This document shows positions 1 to 6,742 of a DNA stretch of 64,000 nucleotides, in pieces. This DNA comes from Lachnospiraceae bacterium (GTDB lineage: Bacteria > Bacillota > Clostridia > Lachnospirales > Lachnospiraceae), in contig JAFTWX010000039.1 in NCBI GenBank assembly GCA_017465095.1, forward strand, positions 1 through 64,000. Direction: 5' to 3'. Positions within the stretch are counted from its first letter, which is position 1; the number at the start of each line of letters is the position of its first letter. The translations under genes and the position numbers were made by a program. The notes under the pieces are model-generated. The model was not told the origin of the DNA. It ran no database searches and saw only the letters and a program-made list of their open reading frames with translations.

Positions 1-537
1 ATCCAGACTGGTCAAGCTACTACAGCCTGAAAACATACGGTACATATCCGTTACACTACTTGTGTCAAGGCCTATTAAATCGATAGATATTAAATTATTA
101 CAATAATAAAACATATAACTTGTGTCAGTAATCTCACTGACATTAACTGTTGCACTTAAGATTTCACTTTTATATGCAAGCCAACCTAATTCTTCCGTAT
201 AATAATCACGATAATAATCACGATTCTCATAATCCCCGGTTCCACTAATCGTCAAATGCCCCTCTGCATCAATACTCCAGCTCAAATCGCCATCTATTCC
301 GCTATATACGACAGTAGCTGCTTCTGCATTGATATCCTCCGATTTTTCTGCTGCTTTTTTAGTTTCATCGTTATTTACAACATATTCTGCTGCGTTTTTT
401 TCTTCTACATCTTGGTTTACCATGTCATTCTCCGACACGGACACAGGCTGCGCACTTACAGGGACAAAGCCCATGACTATACTCTCAAATGCAAATACGG
501 TTGCAATTAAAAAAGCTTTCATTTTTTTACTTTTCAT
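1..537 (-). CDS. BspA-family (DUF285) leucine-rich surface protein, N-terminal part
   Basis: The reading frame is open from an ATG at 537 through to base 1, so only the first 179 residues are in the window. It begins with a basic segment (MKSKKMK) and a hydrophobic stretch ending near VSAQ, a likely Sec signal peptide. An acidic, low-complexity region follows. A module of the type 'LSWSIDAEGHLTISGTGDY' precedes repeats such as 'VTDMYRMFSGCSSLTSLD', the hallmark of DUF285/BspA-like leucine-rich surface proteins. These are cell-surface proteins of host-associated bacteria, often adhesive or of unknown ligand. A good Shine-Dalgarno (AAGGAGAAG) precedes the ATG. The family assignment rests on the repeat signature; the C-terminal anchor is outside the window. 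Confidence 0.85.
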   Translation of the reverse strand, partial: MKSKKMKAFLIATVFAFESIVMGFVPVSAQPVSVSENDMVNQDVEEKNAAEYVVNNDETKKAAEKSEDINAEAATVVYSGIDGDLSWSIDAEGHLTISGTGDYENRDYYRDYYTEELGWLAYKSEILSATVNVSEITDTSYMFYYCNNLISIDLIGLDTSSVTDMYRMFSGCSSLTSLD

Positions 538-581
538 AATTCTTCTCCTTTTAAATTTTCTTTTTAGTCATCTTTAGGGTA

Positions 582-611
582 ATTATACGCATTTTCATAT
601 GCTAACGTCAA
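582..611 (-). promoter_or_regulatory. Promoter of the BspA-like gene
   Basis: On the minus strand TTGACG (606-611) and a perfect TATAAT (582-587) are separated by 18 bp. They lie about 45 bp upstream of the start codon at 537. The intergenic region 538-654 is shared with the divergent HTH gene, which could in principle regulate this promoter; that is inference from position only. Confidence 0.65.
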
Positions 612-654
612 TAAAAATATCCATCTTTTTGGTAAAAAGGGAGAGACTAAACAT

Positions 655-891
655 ATGAAAATTTATGACTATAACGGAAAAGCAAATATTGTCGGAAAAA
701 GAATTTATGCATTGAGAAAGAAAGCTCATCTTTCGCAAGAAGAGCTTGCCATTAAAATGCAGTTAAATAATATTGAATTATCGCAGAAAGCCATCAGTCG
801 GATTGAAAAACAGGAAAGGTTTGTCACAGACTATGAGCTTATGGTTTTTGCCATGGTATTTCAAGTTGACATTAAAGATTTGTTTCAATAA
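655..891 (+). CDS. Small XRE-family helix-turn-helix regulator
   Basis: A 78-residue protein that is almost entirely one Cro/C1-type HTH domain. 'VGKRIYALRKKAHLSQEELAIKMQ' forms the first helices, and 'ISQKAISRIEKQERFVTDYELMVFAMVFQVDIKDLF' (here written with the preceding Leu-Ser) holds the recognition helix and the closing helices. No sensory or dimerisation domain follows. The ATG at 655 has a GGGAG Shine-Dalgarno about 10 bp upstream. It is divergent from the BspA-like gene and convergent with gpsA. Such single-domain XRE proteins often act as local repressors; its target is unknown. Confidence 0.85.
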   Translation: MKIYDYNGKANIVGKRIYALRKKAHLSQEELAIKMQLNNIELSQKAISRIEKQERFVTDYELMVFAMVFQVDIKDLFQ

Positions 892-925
892 AACACAGCC
901 CGACTGCATATCAGCAATCGGGCTG
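891..925 (-). terminator. Bidirectional terminator between the HTH gene and gpsA
   Basis: A hairpin with arms CAGCCCGACTGC (896-907) and GCAATCGGGCTG (914-925), loop ATATCA, and one G-T pair. On the minus strand it is followed by TGTTTTATT, closing the gpsA transcript. A T-rich stretch on the plus side could also serve the HTH gene. Confidence 0.75.
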
Positions 926-957
926 TACTTCTATCTATATTTTATTAAATATAATTC

Positions 958-1971
958 CTACTCCTCCCAAGTCAGTGAGCTTGCTTCCGATCTTTTATCA
1001 CGGAACATCAAATCTGTGATAGCCTGCTCTGCTGTCTGGTTGCCGAATAAGATGTCATTGACTTCTTTCACAATCGGCATGGAAATATTATATTTTTCGG
1101 CAAGACCGGCTGCGGCTTTGGCAGAATAAACGCCCTCTACCACCATCTTGACCTCATCCATTGCTTCCTGCATGGTATAACCCTGTCCGATGAGCATTCC
1201 GGCTCTGCGGTTACGGGAGTGCATGGAAGAACATGTCACAATCAGGTCACCGATACCGGTAAGTCCCGTAAAGGATTCGATTTTTCCTCCCATTGCCACG
1301 CCGAGACGTGCGATTTCCACAATACCTCTCGTAATAAGAGCTGCCTTGGCATTGTCACCGCATCCGAGACCGTCTGCGATTCCGGCTGCGAGAGCTACTA
1401 CATTTTTGAGTGCTCCGCCAAGCTCGATACCGAGCACATCCGGGCTTGTATAAACACGTAAGAAGTCACACATGAAAGCATTCTGTATGTACTCCGCCGT
1501 CGCTTTCTTCTTTGCACCGGCTACCAGTGTCGTCGTCATATTTTTTCCGACTTCCTCTGCATGGGACGGTCCGGATAACACTGCCACGGTCGCCTGCGGA
1601 ATTTCCTGCTCGATAATGTCTGTCAGCGTCATATAGGTCTCATCTTCGATTCCTTTTGCCACATTGACAATCAGCTGTCCTTCTCCGACAAACGGCGCCA
1701 TGGATTTCGCCGTACTTCTCGTAAACGGGGAAGGCACAGCAAGAATCAGCATTTCTTTTCCTTTGATTGCCTCCTCCAAATTTGTTGTATATGACATGTT
1801 GTCCGGTAATTTAACTCCCGGAAGCTTTGTCAGATGCTCTTTGTTTTCCTTGAGCATATTGATTTCATCTTCTATGATGGACCAGACCGTCACATCGTTT
1901 CCGTTCTGTGCAAGCACTTTGGCAAGGGCGATTCCCCAGCTTCCGGCACCGATTACACTATAGTCAGCCAT
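958..1971 (-). CDS. gpsA: Glycerol-3-phosphate dehydrogenase [NAD(P)+]
   Basis: A 337-residue cytoplasmic enzyme that reduces dihydroxyacetone phosphate to sn-glycerol-3-phosphate, the backbone of phospholipids. The N-terminal Rossmann motif GAGSWG lies at residues 8-13. The catalytic domain shows the family signatures 'ELGGALKNVVALAAGIADGLGCGDNAKAALITRG' (split: 'ELGGALKNVVALAAG' then 'GCGDNAKAALITRG') and 'TGIGDLIVTCSSMHSRNRRAG'-type sequence. Length is normal for the family. It lies 2 bp downstream of plsY, the next enzyme of the pathway, so the two are probably translated together. Confidence 0.97.
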   Translation of the reverse strand: MADYSVIGAGSWGIALAKVLAQNGNDVTVWSIIEDEINMLKENKEHLTKLPGVKLPDNMSYTTNLEEAIKGKEMLILAVPSPFTRSTAKSMAPFVGEGQLIVNVAKGIEDETYMTLTDIIEQEIPQATVAVLSGPSHAEEVGKNMTTTLVAGAKKKATAEYIQNAFMCDFLRVYTSPDVLGIELGGALKNVVALAAGIADGLGCGDNAKAALITRGIVEIARLGVAMGGKIESFTGLTGIGDLIVTCSSMHSRNRRAGMLIGQGYTMQEAMDEVKMVVEGVYSAKAAAGLAEKYNISMPIVKEVNDILFGNQTAEQAITDLMFRDKRSEASSLTWEE

Positions 1972-1973
1972 GG

Positions 1974-2624
1974 CTAATCCTCCTTATTTTTCTTTGTCAA
2001 ATAAGTTTTTCTCTCATTGCCGTGCATCAGACGCTCGATATTACCTCTGTGTCTGACAAACGCCATAATCATAAGCAAAATTGCAATCACATACATTTCG
2101 ATCAAAAGCGGCTGCGTCATCGCGAAGCCCCCCATCTGTCCCATAACAACAAGGGCAATCACGAACACCACATACATACAAAGCGATCCCAGCGAAACAT
2201 AATGGGTAGCGAAAAAGATAGAGAAAAATGTGATTGCTACTGCGAGCAGACACTGCCAAGCCATTCCGAGGCTGATACCGCCTGTAGCTGCAATTCCTTT
2301 TCCGCCCTTAAATCCCATATAAAACGGGAAATTATGTCCGAGTACCACACCGGCGCCGGCGTAAATACGCAGAAGCGCTGTCATCTCAGGGTAACTTTCT
2401 CTAAACAACATATGAACCAAAAGCATCGCAAACACCGCCTTCAGGGCATCCCCGAAAAATACGATAATTCCTGCTTTTTTTCCGAGTACGCGGAGGGCAT
2501 TGGTTGTTCCCGAATTTCCGCTTCCTTTTTCTCTGATATCGATGCCGTGCATCTTACCGTAGATAAACGCTGTCTGGAATATTCCGAAGCAATATCCGAT
2601 CAGCAGACATACTATACGAATCAT
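1974..2624 (-). CDS. plsY: Glycerol-3-phosphate acyltransferase PlsY
   Basis: A 216-residue polytopic membrane protein. It transfers the acyl group from acyl-phosphate (made by PlsX, encoded at 37.5-38.6 kb here) to glycerol-3-phosphate, giving lysophosphatidic acid. Visible family motifs are 'EKGSGNSGTTNALRVLG' near residue 35, 'GHNFPFYMGFKGGKGIAATGG' (read as GHNFPFYMGFKGGKG plus IAATGG) near 100-120, and a C-terminal 'RHRGNIERL'. Hydrophobic segments alternate along the length. It sits between der and gpsA on the minus strand, 33 bp from der. Confidence 0.96.
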   Translation of the reverse strand: MIRIVCLLIGYCFGIFQTAFIYGKMHGIDIREKGSGNSGTTNALRVLGKKAGIIVFFGDALKAVFAMLLVHMLFRESYPEMTALLRIYAGAGVVLGHNFPFYMGFKGGKGIAATGGISLGMAWQCLLAVAITFFSIFFATHYVSLGSLCMYVVFVIALVVMGQMGGFAMTQPLLIEMYVIAILLMIMAFVRHRGNIERLMHGNERKTYLTKKNKED

Positions 2625-2657
2625 AACTCTCTCCCTAACTCTCTATTTCATAAAATC

Positions 2658-3998
2658 TTACGCATCCTTATCTTTTCTCTCGCGGATAATCAAATGAATC
2701 GGTGTTCCTTTAAATCCAAAGGTTTCACGGATCTTATTCTCAATATATCTCGCGTAGGAGAAATGCATCAGTTGCTTATCGTTAACAAAAATAACGAAGG
2801 TCGGCGGTTTCACTGCCACCTGCGTAATGTAATACAGACGAAGCCTCTTACCTTTATCACTCGGCGGTTGCTGCAGGGCAACTGCTTCTGTCATAATCTC
2901 ATTAAGAACACCGGTCGCCACACGCAGAGACTGATTCTGCTCTACCATATCAATCAGTTCAAACAGCTTTCCGAGACGCTGTCCTGTCTTTGCAGAAATG
3001 AACGTAATCTCGGCATAAGGCATAAAGGATAACGTCTTGCGCACCTTCTCCGTAAAGCGGTAGATGGTCTTATCATCTTTTTCCACTGCATCCCACTTGT
3101 TCACCGCAATAATGATACCTTTTCCGCGGTCATGGGCAATTCCGGCTATCTTTGCATCCTGCTCTGTCACACCTTCCTCCGCATCGATTACAAGTATGAC
3201 AATATCTGCTCTCTCCACCGCAGAAACCGTACGCACAATCATGTAGTGCTCCAGTTCTTCTTTGATTTTATTCTTGCGGCGAAGACCGGCCGTATCGATA
3301 AATACATATTCTTTTCCGTTGTATTTCACATCCGCATCCACGGCGTCACGGGTCGTGCCCGCAATATCGGAAACAATCAAGCGGTTTTCTCCCAAAAGCT
3401 TATTAATAATGGAAGATTTTCCCACATTCGGCTTTCCGACAATGGCGATTCTCGTTCTCTCATCTTCCTCTGCCTGCAAAAGGTCTTCCGGAAAATGTGA
3501 CACAACCACATCGAGAAGGTCTCCGATTCCCTGCTGGTTTACGGCAGAAATTGCCATCGGCTCACCGATTCCCAGATTGTAGAATTCAAACACATCCATC
3601 ATCATCTTCTGGTAGCTGTCCACCTTGTTTACCACAAGTACAACCGGCTTACGGGAACGACGAAGCATGTCCGCCACCTTGGCATCCGCATCCACAAGTC
3701 CCTGCTTCACGTCCACCATGAACAGAATGACATCCGCCGTATCAATGGCAATCTGCGCCTGTTCTCTCATCTGTGACAGAATGATATCGTTGCTGTCCGG
3801 CTCAATACCACCGGTATCAATCAATGTAAAATTATAATTAAGCCAATTGACATCTGCATAAATGCGGTCTCTCGTAATACCCGGCGTGTCTTTTACAATC
3901 GAAATTCTGGAACCTGCCAGAGCGTTGAATAATGTCGATTTTCCCACGTTCGGTCTTCCGACTACAGCCACAATCGGCTTTCTGTTCGTATTTCCCAT
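2658..3998 (-). CDS. der: Ribosome-associated double GTPase Der (EngA)
   Basis: Essential GTPase of 50S ribosome assembly with two tandem G domains and a C-terminal KH-like domain, 446 residues. The P-loops are 'GRPNVGKST' near residue 12 and 'GKPNVGKSS' near 185. The G3/G4 motifs (DTGG, NKVD, DTAG, NKWD) are all visible. The frame is open 17 codons further upstream, but the Met at 3998 has an AAGGAG Shine-Dalgarno 5-6 bp away and starts directly before the first G domain, so I chose it. First gene of the der-plsY-gpsA group. Confidence 0.96.
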   Translation of the reverse strand: MGNTNRKPIVAVVGRPNVGKSTLFNALAGSRISIVKDTPGITRDRIYADVNWLNYNFTLIDTGGIEPDSNDIILSQMREQAQIAIDTADVILFMVDVKQGLVDADAKVADMLRRSRKPVVLVVNKVDSYQKMMMDVFEFYNLGIGEPMAISAVNQQGIGDLLDVVVSHFPEDLLQAEEDERTRIAIVGKPNVGKSSIINKLLGENRLIVSDIAGTTRDAVDADVKYNGKEYVFIDTAGLRRKNKIKEELEHYMIVRTVSAVERADIVILVIDAEEGVTEQDAKIAGIAHDRGKGIIIAVNKWDAVEKDDKTIYRFTEKVRKTLSFMPYAEITFISAKTGQRLGKLFELIDMVEQNQSLRVATGVLNEIMTEAVALQQPPSDKGKRLRLYYITQVAVKPPTFVIFVNDKQLMHFSYARYIENKIRETFGFKGTPIHLIIRERKDKDA

Positions 3999-4101
3999 GT
4001 TACTCTCCTTATCTGCCATCCGGGGCTCACATCCCACGGAAGCACACATACCACTTGATTTTACAATATTCCCGGAAGATTGTAAAGTTTTTGATAGCTT
4101 C

Positions 4102-4130
4102 TTGAGTTTCCTCCGTTTCTATGTTATAAA
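4102..4130 (+). promoter_or_regulatory. Promoter of the PRPP synthetase gene
   Basis: TTGAGT (4102-4107) and TATAAA (4125-4130) are 17 bp apart, about 47 bp upstream of the ATG at 4177. The leader between them and the GGAGG Shine-Dalgarno is short, with no obvious riboswitch. Confidence 0.65.
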
Positions 4131-4176
4131 TATAGACGATGAATTTTAAAAGAATTACTATTTATCGGAGGTTGTT

Positions 4177-5364
4177 ATGCCAAATTTAGCAGAACTTGAA
4201 AATGCAATGCCGGTTGCCCCGCTGAAAATCTTAGCACTTGACAGCTGCAAAGAACTCGGTAACCGCGTCAATGAGTATCTTGTGGATTTTCGCAAAAATG
4301 TAAACAACAGTATCAAGGAAGATCCTGCGTTCCGCGAGTATTCCGTTGACAATTATTTAATTAACGCTTCCTGCCCGCGTTTCGGCAGCGGAGAAAGTAA
4401 AGGTATCCTGAAAGAATCTGTACGTGGTGACGATGTGTTCCTTTTGGTAGATGTCACCAATCACAGTCTTACATATACGATCAACGGCTTTGAAAATCAC
4501 AAATCGCCGGATGACCACTACCAGGACTTAAAGCGAATGATTGCAGCCATCGCCGGCAAAGCACACCGTGTCAATGTCGTGATGCCGTTCTTATACGAAG
4601 GACGCCAGCACAAAAGAAGCGGCCGTGAATCGTTAGACTGTGCTTACGCATTAAAAGAGCTCAGCGACATGGGCGTATCCAATTTCATCACATTTGATGC
4701 CCACGATCCGCGTGTACAGAACGCTACTCCGTTGAAAGGCTTTGACAACTTCACACCGCCTTATCAGTTTATCCGTTCTCTTCTTCATTATGAAAAAGAT
4801 TTGATCATTGATAAGGACCATATGATTGTCATCAGCCCGGACGAAGGCGCACTGGACCGTGCTGTATACTTCTCTACGGTTCTCGGTGTCGATACCGGTA
4901 TGTTCTATAAGAGACGTGATTACTCGAAAATCGTAAACGGAAAAAATCCGATTGTTGCCCACGAGTTCCTCGGTGACAACATCGACGGCAAAGATGTTAT
5001 CATCATCGATGACATGATTGCTTCCGGCGGAAGTATGATTGACACCGCAAAGCAGCTGAAAGAAATGAACGCAAAACGTGTTTTCATCTGCTGTACCTTC
5101 GGCCTCTTTACAGAAGGCATGAAAGCTTTTGACGAAGCTTACGAAAAAGGTTACTTCGACCGCGTGGTATGTACCAACTTAAACTACCTCCCACAGGAAG
5201 TAAAAGACCGTGTTTATTTTGCAGAAGCTGACATGAGCAAATTCCTTGCCAGCATCATCGACTTCATGAACCATGACATTTCCATGGAAAATGTTCTTAC
5301 TCCGACAGAAAAGATTCACGAAGTTGTCCGCAAGTACAATGCAAGAGAAGATATTTTTATTTAG
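4177..5364 (+). CDS. prs: Ribose-phosphate pyrophosphokinase (PRPP synthetase), long form
   Basis: Makes phosphoribosyl pyrophosphate from ribose 5-phosphate and ATP for nucleotide, His and Trp synthesis. The PRPP-binding loop is 'VIIIDDMIASGGSMIDTA' near residues 273-290. The ATP/flexible-loop region 'VNVVMPFLYEGRQHKRSGRE' and 'ITFDAHDPRVQNA' match the family. At 395 residues it is about 75 longer than classic Prs, with an extended N-terminus ('LKILALDSCKELGNRVNEYL'). This divergent long form is common in Lachnospiraceae. Monocistronic, with its own promoter and a strong terminator. ATG at 4177 has a GGAGG 6-7 bp upstream. Confidence 0.92.
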   Translation: MPNLAELENAMPVAPLKILALDSCKELGNRVNEYLVDFRKNVNNSIKEDPAFREYSVDNYLINASCPRFGSGESKGILKESVRGDDVFLLVDVTNHSLTYTINGFENHKSPDDHYQDLKRMIAAIAGKAHRVNVVMPFLYEGRQHKRSGRESLDCAYALKELSDMGVSNFITFDAHDPRVQNATPLKGFDNFTPPYQFIRSLLHYEKDLIIDKDHMIVISPDEGALDRAVYFSTVLGVDTGMFYKRRDYSKIVNGKNPIVAHEFLGDNIDGKDVIIIDDMIASGGSMIDTAKQLKEMNAKRVFICCTFGLFTEGMKAFDEAYEKGYFDRVVCTNLNYLPQEVKDRVYFAEADMSKFLASIIDFMNHDISMENVLTPTEKIHEVVRKYNAREDIFI

Positions 5365-5401
5365 CAATTTATTCAACGTGAATATATATATGAAAATCTA
5401 C

Positions 5402-5431
5402 AATCACCGGACTTATTCCGGTGATTTTTTT
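5402..5431 (+). terminator. Rho-independent terminator of prs
   Basis: Perfect 10-bp stem AATCACCGGA (5402-5411) / TCCGGTGATT (5417-5426) with a 5-nt loop, followed by a run of T. Confidence 0.93.
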
Positions 5432-5476
5432 CGCCGCCTTCCCTTCTTCCGCTGTCATCTCTTCTTCTGTTCCCGT

Positions 5477-5638
5477 GGGTATATGTCCAAAACACATTAG
5501 AAATACCCAAAAACTTCGCTATTTATACCATTTTTATTTCAAAATCAAATCTTTTAGATTAATACAGGTTTTTTAATCGAAAATACCCTTTTTTATATAA
5601 AACCTTGGGTATTTCACCGCTTTTTTGTATATATACCC
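5477..5638. repeat. Fixed-spacing array of 8-bp inverted motifs, left copy
   Basis: Five 8-bp motifs: GGGTATAT 5477-5484, AAATACCC 5501-5508, AAATACCC 5581-5588, GGGTATTT 5607-5614, ATATACCC 5631-5638 (continuing ACGC). Spacers are 16, 72, 18 and 16 bp. The outermost pair are exact reverse complements, and the 5501 and 5607 motifs also pair exactly, giving a nested dyad with equal 16-bp gaps. The same layout recurs in the same orientation at 6572-6735, although the spacer sequences are unrelated. The stretch 5365-5682 holds this array and the prs terminator but no gene that I can see. Confidence 0.8.
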
Positions 5639-5682
5639 ACGCAACACTTTAAAGAAATGTAAACCACACCGCCTATGCAATA

Positions 5683-6441
5683 TCACCCAAAATAATATCG
5701 TATAGTCTTTTCAACCTCTTCCGTTGTTAGTGGACAATCTTTGGTTTCAAATGTAATAATCAGATTTTTTGTTGGAATAATTTTATGATCTATATAGAGT
5801 TGTAATTTAGAAAAAGTATTTTTTGAATAATCAGAATTGTCCATCATTCCGAAATGTTCCCAATAATACAATTCACCGGTTTTCGGATGTTTTATAGTAA
5901 AATCCGGATAAATAAGTATTTCACCTAAGGAAAGTGCACATTCATATCGAAAAGGTATTTTGTTCATATACAACATCATATCTATGATTGCTTCCGATTT
6001 TGATCTGAGTGTATTCCCCGAACAACTTTTATGAATTAAATTTTCAGGATGTTGTTGATTCTGTTCATACTCTTCCTGCATCCATTCAGACAAATTTTTC
6101 TTCTGCAATTTAAAATTTGCGCCAAGTAACTCCAGAAATTTCGGACAGTTTAAAATTTTTTCAATTTTGTCGGGGTTTTTACAGTGATTAAGATAGAATT
6201 GAATTGCTTGTTTTTCTTGAATTTTATATTCCAGTGTATGACTTAGATATTTCTTGTGCGCCAACTGCTGTGCAAGTTCTCTTTTCTTTTTCGGCAGATA
6301 AATTGCCTTTCCGGCTAACAAATGGTACCATTTATAATTTTTACCGTTGCGGGCAATCGACAACTTGCCGGGTGGCATTTTTTTAATTTTCGACTCAAGA
6401 TGATGAATCTGAGTCTCCAGCATTTCTGCTCTTTGTAACAT
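5683..6441 (-). CDS. Putative PD-(D/E)XK nuclease-fold protein of unknown role
   Basis: A 252-residue protein, visibly more AT-rich than its neighbours. The N-terminal half is basic and helical, probably coiled-coil (residues 1-90), and carries 'MPPGKLSIARNGKNYKWYH'. The C-terminal half has 'RSKSEAIIDMML' (E150), 'ILIYPDFTIKH' (D180) and 'YYWEHFGMMD' (E195). This E...D...E spacing resembles a PD-(D/E)XK restriction-endonuclease core, though the usual Lys after the last acidic residue is not evident. I recall similar orphan proteins in many Lachnospiraceae, with no known function. Matching motif arrays flank it on both sides. The first ATG lies 20 bp from the Shine-Dalgarno; an in-frame ATT is 5 bp from it (6456), so the true start is uncertain. 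Confidence 0.7.
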   Translation of the reverse strand: MLQRAEMLETQIHHLESKIKKMPPGKLSIARNGKNYKWYHLLAGKAIYLPKKKRELAQQLAHKKYLSHTLEYKIQEKQAIQFYLNHCKNPDKIEKILNCPKFLELLGANFKLQKKNLSEWMQEEYEQNQQHPENLIHKSCSGNTLRSKSEAIIDMMLYMNKIPFRYECALSLGEILIYPDFTIKHPKTGELYYWEHFGMMDNSDYSKNTFSKLQLYIDHKIIPTKNLIITFETKDCPLTTEEVEKTIRYYFG

Positions 6442-6503
6442 TTTCTTATAAATAATAGCAACCTCCTTCTGTACATCGTTTTTTGTTATCCGCAGTTTCT
6501 ATA

Positions 6504-6533
6504 TATAAAAACACTTTCTTTGTCATCTGTCAA
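6504..6533 (-). promoter_or_regulatory. Candidate promoter of the PD-(D/E)XK-like gene
   Basis: On the minus strand a perfect TTGACA (6528-6533) is followed after 18 bp by TTTATA (6504-6509). This is about 60 bp upstream of the coding region and lies inside the segment bounded by the two motif arrays. The gene therefore appears to carry its own promoter. Confidence 0.5.
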
Positions 6534-6571
6534 TTAATTATAAACACTTATTTTTAATAGTTTTCTTTTTT

Positions 6572-6735
6572 GGGTATATTAGAAAAAATCTAAATAAAAT
6601 ACCCATAAAACTATGTTTTTCTCCCCGCTTTACTACTTCGAAACACAACTTTGGACATATTACAAGTTTTGTTAGCAAAATACCCGAGATCTGGCAAGAC
6701 CTCGGGTATTTTTACATATTTTTCTCTATATACCC
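6572..6735. repeat. Fixed-spacing array of 8-bp inverted motifs, right copy
   Basis: Motifs GGGTATAT 6572-6579, AAATACCC 6597-6604, AAATACCC 6678-6685, GGGTATTT 6704-6711, ATATACCC 6728-6735 (continuing ACGC). Spacers are 17, 73, 18 and 16 bp, against 16, 72, 18 and 16 in the left copy. Order, strand and motif variants are identical to 5477-5638, while the spacers share no obvious similarity. The stretch 6442-6742 holds this array and a promoter; I see no gene in it. Confidence 0.8.
6675..6714 (-). terminator. Terminator hairpin of the two-component operon (inside the right array)
   Basis: The 6678 and 6704 motifs extend into an 11-bp stem AAATACCCGAG / CTCGGGTATTT with a 12-nt loop. On the minus strand it ends in TATTTTG, about 30 bp after the histidine kinase stop. 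It is probably co-opted as a terminator; the equivalent pair in the left array lacks the extra stem. Confidence 0.55.
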
Positions 6736-6742
6736 ACGCCGT

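Noticed and set aside
1908..3032. Long plus-strand ORF antisense to plsY and der
   Set aside because: Shadow of conserved minus-strand genes, with His/Ser/Arg-rich non-protein-like composition.
5477..6735. Insertion sequence with terminal inverted repeats
   Set aside because: The two arrays are in the same, not inverted, orientation; the gene does not look like a transposase; no target duplication was seen.
5477..6735. True integron cassette
   Set aside because: The motifs do not contain the GTTRRRY core, and no tyrosine integrase is in the window. Only the architecture is similar.
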